A DNA stretch of 15,005 nt from Flavicella sp049625305 (GTDB lineage Bacteria; Bacteroidota; Bacteroidia; Flavobacteriales; Flavobacteriaceae): NCBI GenBank assembly GCA_049625305.1, contig JBMZVD010000055.1, positions 1-15,005 of the forward strand, read 5' to 3'. This document shows, piece by piece, positions 7,535-14,943 of the stretch. Each line of letters opens with the position of its first letter. Position 1 is the stretch's first letter. Both the position numbers and the translations under genes were made by a program. The notes beneath the pieces were generated by a model. It made no database searches, was not told the origin of the DNA, and saw only the letters and a program-made list of their open reading frames with translations.

Positions 7535-7771
7535 ATGTCTAGAGTTTGTGAACTAACAGGTAAAAAAGCAATGGTTGGAAACAATGTTTCTCACGCTTTG
7601 AATAGAACAAAAAGAAAATTTGACGCTAACTTAATTACAAAGCGTTTTTATATCCCAGAGGAAGACAAGTGGATCAAACTTAAAGTGTCTACTTCTGCAT
7701 TAAAAAATATCAACAAAAATGGTATCTCTGCTGTTTTAAAAGAAGCTAGAGAAAAAGGTTTTATCAAGTAA
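7535..7771 (+). CDS. rpmB: 50S ribosomal protein bL28
   Basis: A 78-residue bL28 of the large ribosomal subunit. The N-terminal CELTGKKAMVGNNVSHALN (5-23) and the following basic TKRKFDANLITKRFYIP are diagnostic. A single Cys5 is present, without the second Cys pair of zinc-binding forms, so it is probably a zinc-free form. The C-terminal half has STSALKNINKNGISAVLKEA as in other members of the family. It is first in a three-gene ribosomal operon, 28 bases before rpmG. Confidence 0.97.
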   Translation: MSRVCELTGKKAMVGNNVSHALNRTKRKFDANLITKRFYIPEEDKWIKLKVSTSALKNINKNGISAVLKEAREKGFIK

Positions 7772-7799
7772 GACTTTTACCTATTAAATATATATAGAG

Positions 7800-7982
7800 A
7801 TGGCAAAAAAAGGGAATAGAATCCAAGTTATTTTAGAATGTACAGAGCACAAAGCTTCCGGTAAACCAGGAACTTCTAGATACATTACGACTAAGAATAA
7901 AAAGAATACACCGGATAGAATGGAGTTGAAAAAATTCAACCCTATCTTGAAGAAAATGACTGTTCACAAAGAAATTAAATAA
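7800..7982 (+). CDS. rpmG: 50S ribosomal protein bL33
   Basis: A 60-residue bL33 of the large subunit. VILECTEHKASGKPGTSRY (10-28), then TTKNKKNTPDRMELKKFNP and KKMTVHKEIK, are typical. Only one Cys (14) is present, so the two CxxC pairs of zinc-ribbon bL33 are missing and this is the zinc-independent type. The rpmB-rpmG order is widely conserved in bacteria. The DUF4295 gene follows after 8 bases. Confidence 0.97.
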   Translation: MAKKGNRIQVILECTEHKASGKPGTSRYITTKNKKNTPDRMELKKFNPILKKMTVHKEIK

Positions 7983-7990
7983 GGAAAGAC

Positions 7991-8143
7991 ATGGCAAAGA
8001 AATCAGTAGCAACGTTACAGACAGGATCAAAGAGATTGTCAAAAGCTATCCGAATGGTAAAATCTCCTAAGACAGGAGCTTACACTTTCGTTGAAGCGAT
8101 TATGGACCCATCTAAAGTAAACGACTTTTTAAACAAAAAGTAA
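7991..8143 (+). CDS. DUF4295 family protein, likely Bacteroidota-specific ribosomal protein
   Basis: A 50-residue, strongly basic protein starting MAKKSVATLQTGSKRLSKAI and ending KVNDFLNKK. It matches the DUF4295 family as I know it, a short protein restricted to Bacteroidota and typically encoded between rpmG and ftsY, as here. Small size, Lys/Arg richness and co-transcription with bL28 and bL33 point to a ribosomal component. A Bacteroidota-specific protein, bL38, was reported in the Flavobacterium johnsoniae 70S structure; I suspect this is the same family but cannot confirm it from sequence. The ATG is preceded by AAGGAAAG (7981-7988), a rather Shine-Dalgarno-like stretch that is unusual in this window. 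A terminator follows 17 bases after the stop. Confidence 0.9.
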   Translation: MAKKSVATLQTGSKRLSKAIRMVKSPKTGAYTFVEAIMDPSKVNDFLNKK

Positions 8144-8160
8144 GACATACTTCATAGATT

Positions 8161-8198
8161 AAAAAGCTACTTTCAACAAAGAAAGTAGCTTTTTTTTT
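8161..8198 (+). terminator. Intrinsic terminator of the ribosomal protein operon
   Basis: A perfect 14-base stem (8161-8174 with 8181-8194) contains AAGCTACTTTC/GAAAGTAGCTT and has a 6-base loop (AACAAA). The right arm runs into a T-tract at 8190-8198. It separates the ribosomal genes from ftsY. Confidence 0.93.
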
Positions 8199-8231
8199 AT
8201 AGTAGTGTTTTTTTCTAAGAAATTACTATTT

Positions 8232-8239
8232 TAGATTTG
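8232..8239 (+). promoter_or_regulatory. Possible -7 element for ftsY
   Basis: TAGATTTG matches TAnnTTTG and lies between the terminator ending at 8198 and the ftsY start at 8336, where a promoter is needed. No TTG lies at a suitable distance upstream, and the leader would be about 90 bases, so this is tentative. Confidence 0.3.
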
Positions 8240-8335
8240 TGATGGAACGCTTTTGTCTCATTTTATTTATTTGACATACAATCCTTATTTTTAACGTACC
8301 TTAGGTAATAGATCCTTTTCGTTTTATACTTTATT

Positions 8336-9301
8336 ATGAGTTTTTTTAAAAAAATTTTCGCCAAAGAAAAAAAAGAGAGTTTGGACAAAGGTCTTGAAAA
8401 GACTAAATCGAGCTTCTTTGAAAAATTGACTACAGCTGTTGCTGGTAAATCTTCGGTTGATGCTGAAGTTTTGGATGATTTAGAAGATGTATTGATTTCT
8501 TCTGATGTGGGAGTGGATACAACATTAAAGATTATCGACCGAATTGAAAAACGTGTGGCAAAAGAAAAATATGTAGGTACAGATGCTTTAAATGCAATAC
8601 TCAGAGAGGAAATTGCGGGACTTTTATCAGAGACCAACCTTGGAGATGCTGTTGACTTTGAAATTCCAAGTAAAAATAAGCCACATGTTATAATGGTGGT
8701 TGGTGTCAATGGTGTTGGTAAAACAACTACTATAGGTAAATTGGCTTCTCAATTTCATAAAAAAGGGCACAAAGTTGTACTGGGTGCAGCCGATACCTTT
8801 AGAGCGGCTGCTATTGATCAATTGAAGGTATGGGCAGAACGTGTTGGTGTTCCTATTGTACATCAAGAAATGGGTTCAGATCCTGCTTCTGTCGCTTTTG
8901 ATACGCTTACATCGGCTGTCGCACAAGATGCGGATGTTGTAATTATTGATACTGCTGGACGTTTGCACAACAAAATTAATTTGATGAACGAATTGTCTAA
9001 AATTAAAAAAGTAATGCAAAAAGTAGTGCCTGATGCACCCAATGAAGTACTGCTTGTACTAGATGGTTCTACAGGACAAAATGCTTTTGAACAGGCAAAA
9101 CAATTTACACTAGCTACTGAAGTGAGTGCTCTAGCGGTTACTAAATTAGACGGAACAGCCAAAGGTGGAGTTGTAATTGGAATTTCAGATCAATTCAAAA
9201 TTCCAGTGAAATATATTGGTGTTGGTGAGGGTATAGAAGACTTGCAAGTATTTAATAAATTCGAGTTTGTAGATTCCTTTTTCAATATGACTCAAAAATA
9301 A
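8336..9301 (+). CDS. ftsY: Signal recognition particle receptor FtsY
   Basis: FtsY is the SRP receptor GTPase. It docks Ffh-bound ribosomes at the inner membrane for co-translational insertion. The 321 residues comprise a short charged N-terminal segment (1-40, Lys/Glu-rich, with FFKKIF at the start that can bind membrane), the N domain (about 41-105) and the G domain (about 112-315). GTPase motifs are GVNGVGKTTT (123-132), DTFRAAAIDQL (153-163), DTAGR (205-209) and TKLDGTAKGG (269-278). The short N-terminal region, with no long acidic A domain, is usual for this phylum. The 192-base gap before it holds the ribosomal terminator, so ftsY needs its own promoter. From memory rimO often follows ftsY in flavobacteria; here bshC does. 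Confidence 0.97.
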   Translation: MSFFKKIFAKEKKESLDKGLEKTKSSFFEKLTTAVAGKSSVDAEVLDDLEDVLISSDVGVDTTLKIIDRIEKRVAKEKYVGTDALNAILREEIAGLLSETNLGDAVDFEIPSKNKPHVIMVVGVNGVGKTTTIGKLASQFHKKGHKVVLGAADTFRAAAIDQLKVWAERVGVPIVHQEMGSDPASVAFDTLTSAVAQDADVVIIDTAGRLHNKINLMNELSKIKKVMQKVVPDAPNEVLLVLDGSTGQNAFEQAKQFTLATEVSALAVTKLDGTAKGGVVIGISDQFKIPVKYIGVGEGIEDLQVFNKFEFVDSFFNMTQK

Positions 9302-9434
9302 GACTAGCTTTTTATATTCATGATTTCATTAGTGTTTGTTGTGGACTCTTTTTAACGGACTTTGTTGTATTTTTACAATCAAATTGTCAGTTTTAATTAT
9401 TTTTACGACTGATTGTTAAAGCCATTCAAAATAC

Positions 9435-11027
9435 ATGCACAAGACTGATATTCCTATTGTTGAAACTGGTTATTTTTCTGAGTTAATCAGCGCTTATATT
9501 TCAAGTGATCCTAAAGTTTCACACCTCTATGGAAACTCTGCGTCTATAGATAACGTAGCATCGCAAATAGCGATGAAAACAGCTAGATTTACACTGAAGC
9601 AGCGTCAGGCATTGGTCACTTCTTTGGAAGCTCAGTACAGTGATACTATTGTAAGTGAGAAGACACGTTTACATATCAATGCATTGTCTGAAGTGAATAC
9701 TTTTACTGTAGTAACGGGACATCAATTAAATATTTTTACAGGGCCACTTTATTTTTTATACAAAATAGTCACTACCATAAATACCTGTAAAGCATTGAAA
9801 GATGCCCATCCTACTTTTGATTTTGTTCCCGTGTATTGGATGGCAACAGAAGACCATGATTTTGAGGAAATCAATCATTTTTTTGTACACGGCAAGAAAA
9901 TGTCTTGGGAAGTTCCAGCATCGGGACCTGTAGGGAGACATACCACTGAAGGTTTGAACGAAGTTTTTGATGCTTTATCCCGTGAATTAGGTACGAGTGA
10001 AAATGCAGTATCCCTAAAGAACCTATTTAAAAAAGCCTATTTAGAACACGCGACACTAGCCGAAGCAACTCGATACTTGGTCAATGCTCTTTTTGCTGAC
10101 TATGGTTTGGTAATTTTGGATGGTGATGACTCTTTGCTAAAAACATCTTTTGCTCCTGTAGTTACAAGAGAATTGACAACTCAATTTGCACACAAGGCCA
10201 TTTCGGAAGCCAATACATTCCTTTCTGAACATTACAAGCTGCAAGTAACTCCTAGAAATATCAACCTGTTTTACATAAAGGATAAGCTTAGAGAGCGTAT
10301 TGTAGTCAAAAACAATCGTTTTCTGATTAACAACACAACTCTCTCTTTTTCTAAAGAGGAAATATTACACGAATTAGAATTGCATCCCGAAAGATTCAGT
10401 CCCAATGTTATTTTACGCCCCTTGTATCAAGAGATTGTACTTCCCAATTTGGCTTATGTTGGTGGAGGAGGTGAACTAGCATATTGGTTACAACTCAAAA
10501 ACTTATTTACAGTAAGTGAGGTACCTTTTCCAATATTGTTACTGAGGAATTCGGTACTTTTAGCGACTGAAAAACAAGCAAAAAAAGTATCAAAATTACA
10601 GCTTTCTTTTCAGGATCTCTTTAAAAAACAAGATACGCTTATCTCTGAAAAAGTAAAAAAAATTTCTTCTCTTTCTCTTGATTTTTCTAAACAAAAACAG
10701 ATTTTGGACCAACTTTTCGCTGATTTATATCCGCTTGTTTCTAAAACTGATATCTCCTTTAAAGGCGCTTTATCAGCTCAGGAAAAAAAGCAACGAAAAG
10801 GTCTGGCAATGCTTGAAAAAAGACTATTAAAAGCGGAAAAGAAAAAACATGCTGACCACGTAGAACGAATCCTTTTGTTGCAAGATACTTTGTTTCCAAG
10901 AAAAGGATTGCAAGAAAGAAACGTCAATTTTTCGGAGTTTTATTTGGAGTATGGCACAGCGCTTATACCTAATCTAATCTCAAATTTGGAATCATTTCAG
11001 TCCGTTTTTACGGTGCTAATTAAATAA
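9435..11027 (+). CDS. bshC: Putative cysteine ligase BshC (bacillithiol biosynthesis)
   Basis: BshC adds cysteine to glucosaminyl-malate, the last step in making bacillithiol, a low-molecular-weight thiol used in redox buffering and detoxification. The 530-residue length is typical. Diagnostic segments are VVTGHQLNIFTGPLYFLYK (92-110), VYWMATEDHDFEEINH (133-148), RPLYQEIVLPNLAYVGG (328-344) and GELAYWLQL (346-354). A Lys/Glu/Gln-rich region at about 380-475 should be the family's long coiled coil, and NVNFSEFYLEYG lies near the end. Flanking gaps are 133 and 160 bases, so it is probably transcribed alone or by read-through from ftsY. bshA and bshB are not in the window. Confidence 0.96.
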   Translation: MHKTDIPIVETGYFSELISAYISSDPKVSHLYGNSASIDNVASQIAMKTARFTLKQRQALVTSLEAQYSDTIVSEKTRLHINALSEVNTFTVVTGHQLNIFTGPLYFLYKIVTTINTCKALKDAHPTFDFVPVYWMATEDHDFEEINHFFVHGKKMSWEVPASGPVGRHTTEGLNEVFDALSRELGTSENAVSLKNLFKKAYLEHATLAEATRYLVNALFADYGLVILDGDDSLLKTSFAPVVTRELTTQFAHKAISEANTFLSEHYKLQVTPRNINLFYIKDKLRERIVVKNNRFLINNTTLSFSKEEILHELELHPERFSPNVILRPLYQEIVLPNLAYVGGGGELAYWLQLKNLFTVSEVPFPILLLRNSVLLATEKQAKKVSKLQLSFQDLFKKQDTLISEKVKKISSLSLDFSKQKQILDQLFADLYPLVSKTDISFKGALSAQEKKQRKGLAMLEKRLLKAEKKKHADHVERILLLQDTLFPRKGLQERNVNFSEFYLEYGTALIPNLISNLESFQSVFTVLIK

Positions 11028-11144
11028 AAATCTAGCTCTTATTACAATGATAACATGATACGTTTTAGATTTCTATGTATTGAGTTTTTTTAATTTTTAA
11101 CCAAAAAATCGCGTTTTATTTTTTTTATACTCTAAAAATCACAG

Positions 11145-11152
11145 TAATTTTG
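11145..11152 (+). promoter_or_regulatory. -7 promoter element for the MATE transporter gene
   Basis: TAATTTTG matches TAnnTTTG perfectly and ends 35 bases before the GTG start at 11188. No TTG sits about 20 bases upstream, so the -33 element is not recognisable. It would drive the transporter, the small acidic protein and possibly the helicase. Confidence 0.45.
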
Positions 11153-11187
11153 TGGAAAAATTAGAAATCTAACACAAGATCCCTACT

Positions 11188-12558
11188 GTGAACTTATACC
11201 AATATACTTCTGAGTTTAAAAAAAACCTACGTTTGGCATACCCTGTAATGCTTGGACAATTGGGGCATGTCCTAGTTGGATTTGCAGACAATATAATGGT
11301 GGGAGAGTTGGGACCTGCTCCATTGGCAGCGGTATCACTAGCCAATAGCTTGGCTTTTATTGCTTTTAGTGCAGGTATAGGATTTACACTTGCCATTACA
11401 CCGTTGATTGCTGAAGCAGATACAGAGAACAATGTGGCAAATGGTAAGAGCTATTTTCAACACGGTATTTTGATGTCTACGCTATTAGGAATAGTATTGT
11501 GTCTCGTTTTGTTTTTAATGAAGCCCTTGATGTCTCATATGAGTCAACCTGAGGAAGTAGTTGCTTATGCGTTGCCTTATTTTGATATTATTAGTGTTTC
11601 TATGATACCGCTCTTGGTTTTTCAAGCCTACAAACAGTTTTCAGATGGAATGTCACAAACCAAGGATGCGATGCAAGCGGCAATCATTGCAAATTTGATA
11701 AACATTGCGTTGAATTATGTCTTGATCTACGGAAAATTTGGATTTCCGAGATTGGAATTGATTGGAGCTGGCTGGGGAACATTGATATCACGCGTTTTTA
11801 TGTTGGCATTTATTATGTATATGATACATACCAAAAAGGTATTTGCGAGATTCATCGCTCCGATTAAATTTTCTCAAATCAAAAAAACAGTATTAAAAAA
11901 AGTATTTGACTTGGGGTATCCTAGTGCGCTGCAGATGTTATTTGAAATTGGAATATTTGGAACAGCGATTATCTTGTCAGGTGTCATAGGTACCAATGCG
12001 CAGGCAGCCAATCAAATTAGTTTGAATTTGGCTACCATGACTTTTATGATTGCCATTGGTTTGGGTGTAACTGCAACGGTACGTGTAGGAAACCAAAAAG
12101 GGCTAAAAAAATATACGGATTTAAAACGTATCGCTATTTCGGTTTTCATACTTATGTTCATTATTGACTTTATATTTGCAGTAGGGTTTATCGCCTTAAA
12201 AGATATTTTACCCTATGCCTATATTGAAGATATAGCCGTGATTGAAATAGCTTCTTCACTACTTGTGATTGCTGGATTGTTTCAAATATCAGATGGAATG
12301 CAAGTTGTTTTCCTTGGTGCATTACGAGGATTACAAGATGTAGTTTACCCAATGTGGGCAACTTTTATATCTTATTGGGTAATCGGTTTTCCAATATGCT
12401 ATTTTTTAGGCTTAAAAACAGAATTGGGTTCCATGGGAGTTTGGATTGGATTGTTGGTAGGATTGACTGCCTCTGCAATTTTGTTGTACCTTCGCTTTCG
12501 AAGATTATCTGAAAATTTGATTCTTTCCACTAAACAAGTTGTCGAATCAAACGAATAA
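11188..12558 (+). CDS. MATE family multidrug efflux transporter (NorM-like)
   Basis: A 456-residue inner-membrane protein with about 12 predicted helices in two homologous halves. MATE proteins export cationic drugs, dyes or metabolites in exchange for Na+ or H+. The N-terminal GQLGHVLVGFADNIMVGELG (23-42) carries conserved Asp34. Glu253 in helix 7 (LFEIGIFG) and Asp369 (ISDGMQVVFLGALRGLQD, 367-384) correspond to the acidic residues known to matter in NorM proteins, so all three coupling positions seem present. The start is GTG: a stop lies in frame at 11170-11172 with no ATG between, and the next ATG (residue 21) would cut helix 1. The next gene starts 25 bases downstream, suggesting an operon. 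Substrate cannot be inferred. Confidence 0.95.
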   Translation: MNLYQYTSEFKKNLRLAYPVMLGQLGHVLVGFADNIMVGELGPAPLAAVSLANSLAFIAFSAGIGFTLAITPLIAEADTENNVANGKSYFQHGILMSTLLGIVLCLVLFLMKPLMSHMSQPEEVVAYALPYFDIISVSMIPLLVFQAYKQFSDGMSQTKDAMQAAIIANLINIALNYVLIYGKFGFPRLELIGAGWGTLISRVFMLAFIMYMIHTKKVFARFIAPIKFSQIKKTVLKKVFDLGYPSALQMLFEIGIFGTAIILSGVIGTNAQAANQISLNLATMTFMIAIGLGVTATVRVGNQKGLKKYTDLKRIAISVFILMFIIDFIFAVGFIALKDILPYAYIEDIAVIEIASSLLVIAGLFQISDGMQVVFLGALRGLQDVVYPMWATFISYWVIGFPICYFLGLKTELGSMGVWIGLLVGLTASAILLYLRFRRLSENLILSTKQVVESNE

Positions 12559-12583
12559 TACATATAAATATACATAACACACT

Positions 12584-12817
12584 ATGCAACTACCAAAATT
12601 TTTATTAGGAGACAATACTAAAGCCAACGAAGAGGATATCTTTGTAATACATACTGAATTTCCACGCTTTATTATTAATTTAAAAGATGATGAAATAGAA
12701 ATGATGGATGATTTGATTGGAAGTGACGAAGAAGAATTGTCTATTTTAGTAGCCGAATACATTGAAGAAGCTTCCCAGTTTTATGATGATGAAATGAAGG
12801 CTTACGAAGCCGAATAA
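12584..12817 (+). CDS. Small acidic protein of unknown function
   Basis: A 77-residue cytosolic protein with no signal peptide or membrane segment. It begins MQLPKFLLGDN, has a central hydrophobic strand pattern (DIFVIHTEFPRFIINL, 18-33), and then a highly acidic half (about 34-77) rich in Asp and Glu ending in EEASQFYDDEMKAYEAE. I do not recognise a named domain, though the sequence resembles conserved flavobacterial hypothetical proteins I have some memory of. It lies 25 bases after the MATE gene and 64 bases before the RNA helicase gene on the same strand, so all three may be co-transcribed. The acidic surface could suit interaction with a basic partner; that is speculation. Confidence 0.8.
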   Translation: MQLPKFLLGDNTKANEEDIFVIHTEFPRFIINLKDDEIEMMDDLIGSDEEELSILVAEYIEEASQFYDDEMKAYEAE

Positions 12818-12825
12818 ATAGAATC

Positions 12826-12866
12826 AATAGTCCCGGTTTTGTAATGACAAAACGTGGAGTACTATT
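12826..12866 (+). promoter_or_regulatory. Hairpin in the leader of the DEAD-box helicase gene
   Basis: An inner 7-base perfect stem, GTTTTGT (12836-12842) with ACAAAAC (12847-12853), has an AATG loop. An outer 6-base stem pairs AATAGT (12826-12831) with ACTATT (12861-12866). Asymmetric internal loops separate the two. It ends 15 bases before the helicase ATG. No T-tract follows, so it is not a typical terminator; it could be a leader control element or a weak processing site. Confidence 0.4.
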
Positions 12867-12881
12867 CAAAATATATAAAAG

Positions 12882-14117
12882 ATGCAATTTAAAGACTTAC
12901 ACATCAACAAACCTATTTTAAAAGCCATCTTTGAAAAAGGCTATGAAACACCTACCTTGGTGCAACAACTTGCTATTCCTGCTGTTTTAGAAGGGAAAGA
13001 TGTTATTGTCTCCGCACAGACAGGCACAGGAAAGACCGCTGCTTTTGCCTTACCAATTTTACAACTCTTGTTTCCAAAACAAGATGCGGCTAAATCCGGA
13101 AAAAAAATTAGAGCTGTAGTGGTAAGTCCTACGCGTGAATTGGCCATACAGATAGCTGATAATTTCAAGTCTTACTTGACCTATACAAACCTTCGTGTAA
13201 CAGTTATTTTTGGAGGGACTTCAATAGAACCTCAAAAGGACATACTCAAAAAGGGAGTTGACATTCTCATTGCCACACCAGGACGCTTGTTGGATTTGCA
13301 CAAACAAGACTTGTTGAATTTGACTGCTGTAGAGACCTTGGTATTGGACGAGGCGGATTTGATGTTGGATATGGGTTTTATAGACGATGTGAAAAAAATA
13401 GCACGCTTGTGTCCAGAAGATAAACAAAACCTGTTGTTTTCTGCAACCATGCCTCACAAAGTAGTGCAACTAGCAGAGGAATTGTTACACGAACCTGAAC
13501 ATATCGAGGTGTCACCTACTTCTTCAGTAGCCAAGAATGTTGGACAATTACTCTATTACACTCCAAAACCTAAAAAAATTGAATTGTGTTTACATTTGTT
13601 ACGCAACACTATCAAAGGAAATATCATCATCTTTAGACGTACCAAGTTTGGTGTTGCCAAACTTGAAAAAACCCTTTTGAAAAATGGCTACAAAGCAGAC
13701 AGTATTCACGGTGATAAACCTCAGTCTGAACGTCAAGTTGCCATGAACAAATTTAAAAGTGGAGAGGTAAATATTCTGATTGCTACTGATGTTGCTGCTA
13801 GAGGAATTGATATCAAAGACCTAGACGCTGTTATTAATTTTGATTTGCCTAATGTTCCAGAAACCTATGTACACCGTATTGGTAGAACGGGTAGGGCAGG
13901 TGAGATAGGCTATTCTTATTCTTTCTGTTCCGCAGATGAAAAGGCCTATTTGGCCAGTATACAAAAACTGACCAATACGCACATAACTGTGGAGGAAGAT
14001 CATCCATATCCATTGGACCCGAAAGCAAAACCCGAAGTTCATAAAAAACAAGGAAGTAAAAACCGTCCAGGTCGAAAATCTGCCGCTTCTAAGAAAAAGA
14101 AAAAACGTTGGTATTAA
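12882..14117 (+). CDS. DEAD-box ATP-dependent RNA helicase (RhlE-like)
   Basis: A 411-residue DEAD-box RNA helicase that remodels RNA or ribonucleoprotein using ATP, in the cytosol. Motifs in order: Q motif with F3 and Gln28/29 (TPTLVQQ), I AQTGTGKT (45-52), Ia PTRELAIQ (83-90), GG (111-112), Ib TPGRLLDL (132-139), II DEAD (156-159), III SAT (187-189), IV IIIF (248-251), V ATDVAARGID (301-310) and VI HRIGRTGRAG (331-340). The C-terminal tail (about 385-411) is Lys/Arg-rich, typical for non-specific RNA binding in RhlE-type proteins involved in ribosome assembly, cold adaptation or RNA decay. The leader contains a hairpin. Its stop codon overlaps the stop of the convergent membrane protein gene by 4 bases. 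Confidence 0.96.
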   Translation: MQFKDLHINKPILKAIFEKGYETPTLVQQLAIPAVLEGKDVIVSAQTGTGKTAAFALPILQLLFPKQDAAKSGKKIRAVVVSPTRELAIQIADNFKSYLTYTNLRVTVIFGGTSIEPQKDILKKGVDILIATPGRLLDLHKQDLLNLTAVETLVLDEADLMLDMGFIDDVKKIARLCPEDKQNLLFSATMPHKVVQLAEELLHEPEHIEVSPTSSVAKNVGQLLYYTPKPKKIELCLHLLRNTIKGNIIIFRRTKFGVAKLEKTLLKNGYKADSIHGDKPQSERQVAMNKFKSGEVNILIATDVAARGIDIKDLDAVINFDLPNVPETYVHRIGRTGRAGEIGYSYSFCSADEKAYLASIQKLTNTHITVEEDHPYPLDPKAKPEVHKKQGSKNRPGRKSAASKKKKKRWY

Positions 14118-14776
14118 TTAGCTTGTTTTTGGTTTTTTCCACCTTTGAATAACAACCAAATGGCAACACCAATTTCTCCCAATGCCATAGGCAGCGCTAA
14201 AAATGGCACCAATGTATCTGCCATGTCTTGACAGTTAGGAATCAGTTTTAACAAGTGAAGCAGGGTGTAGCACACTCCAGCAAAAAGAGTTGTATACCAT
14301 AAATAAGAAGGTATAATTCCTATTGCTCTCATCAATATTCCCAAAAGAAAAACATGAATGCCAAATAAGACGAGTCCACTATTCCAAATATCGTAAAATG
14401 TTTTGAAGTTGACTTGTATTTGTTCGTTTGTCAAATTTTCTAAAGATGTGTTTTTAATCAAGTAAAGTATAGCAATAAAAAAGAAAACGGTATACACTAC
14501 TCTTAATACTCCACTGATTAAAGCTATTTTTTTATTTGTCGCTTTGAAGAAAAGATATGTAGTATAAGATACAACAAGATCTAACATCAATACGATGCCA
14601 ATGCAGTATAACATGTTTTGGTATAGTTCATAAGCTTCCTTTATTTTTTGAATGTATTGAGAACTATTGTCTAAAGGATAAAAGTTTGGTAGGGCAAAAC
14701 CTAGGGAATAACCACCTAAAATTGCCATCAATAGAAGTGCAATTCCAGTGTTAATTGCAGTAATTCGTTGATTCAT
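14114..14776 (-). CDS. DUF4386-like integral membrane protein
   Basis: A 220-residue protein with six likely membrane helices (about 7-29, 52-77, 86-107, 130-150, 159-177 and 188-210). The stretch FGIHVFLLGILMRAIGIIP (138-156) followed by a Gly-x-x-Tyr turn (GVCY, 167-170) fits the DUF4386 family pattern. Members are uncharacterised inner-membrane proteins; no catalytic motif is visible. The short C-terminal tail is basic (KGGKNQKQ). It is transcribed alone from a -7 element only 13 bases before the ATG, implying a very short leader. Its TAA overlaps the helicase TAA on the opposite strand, so there is no room for a terminator between the two genes. Confidence 0.85.
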   Translation of the reverse strand: MNQRITAINTGIALLLMAILGGYSLGFALPNFYPLDNSSQYIQKIKEAYELYQNMLYCIGIVLMLDLVVSYTTYLFFKATNKKIALISGVLRVVYTVFFFIAILYLIKNTSLENLTNEQIQVNFKTFYDIWNSGLVLFGIHVFLLGILMRAIGIIPSYLWYTTLFAGVCYTLLHLLKLIPNCQDMADTLVPFLALPMALGEIGVAIWLLFKGGKNQKQAN

Positions 14777-14789
14777 GATAGTTTTTTTA

Positions 14790-14797
14790 CAAACTTA
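14790..14797 (-). promoter_or_regulatory. -7 promoter element for the DUF4386-like gene
   Basis: Read on the minus strand this is TAAGTTTG, a perfect TAnnTTTG match, 13 bases before the ATG at 14776. The nearest TTG upstream (14824-14822) is 24 bases away, somewhat long. A leader of only a few bases is predicted. Confidence 0.5.
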
Positions 14798-14921
14798 ATG
14801 TTTCTTTATTTTCTGAAATATCAAATTAGAATACCTTTTGTTCGGTTCTACATATCGGAACTTTTTTGAGTCATACTTATGCTCTGTAAATTATTTTAAA
14901 AGGGGAACCATTTTTATAGCT

Positions 14922-14929
14922 TATATTTG
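14922..14929 (+). promoter_or_regulatory. -7 promoter element for the gene starting at 14944
   Basis: TATATTTG matches TAnnTTTG perfectly and ends 14 bases before the ATG at 14944. No TTG at a suitable upstream distance is visible. The element supports the partial gene as real. Confidence 0.5.
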
Positions 14930-14943
14930 TTTAAAAAGACTTT

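Noticed and set aside
8263..8709. Minus-strand open frame of 148 codons over the start of ftsY
   Set aside because: It overlaps a certain gene and its Ser/Thr/Lys-rich translation looks like an antisense by-product of ftsY codons.
9302..9434. Short inverted repeats (ACAAT-CAA-ATTGT and similar) before bshC
   Set aside because: Five-base arms in AT-rich DNA are expected by chance, and no promoter match supports a regulatory role.
11028..11187. Possible terminator after bshC
   Set aside because: AAATCTA near 11028 can pair with TAGATTT near 11070, but the loop would be about 30 bases and the stem only 7, too weak to call.
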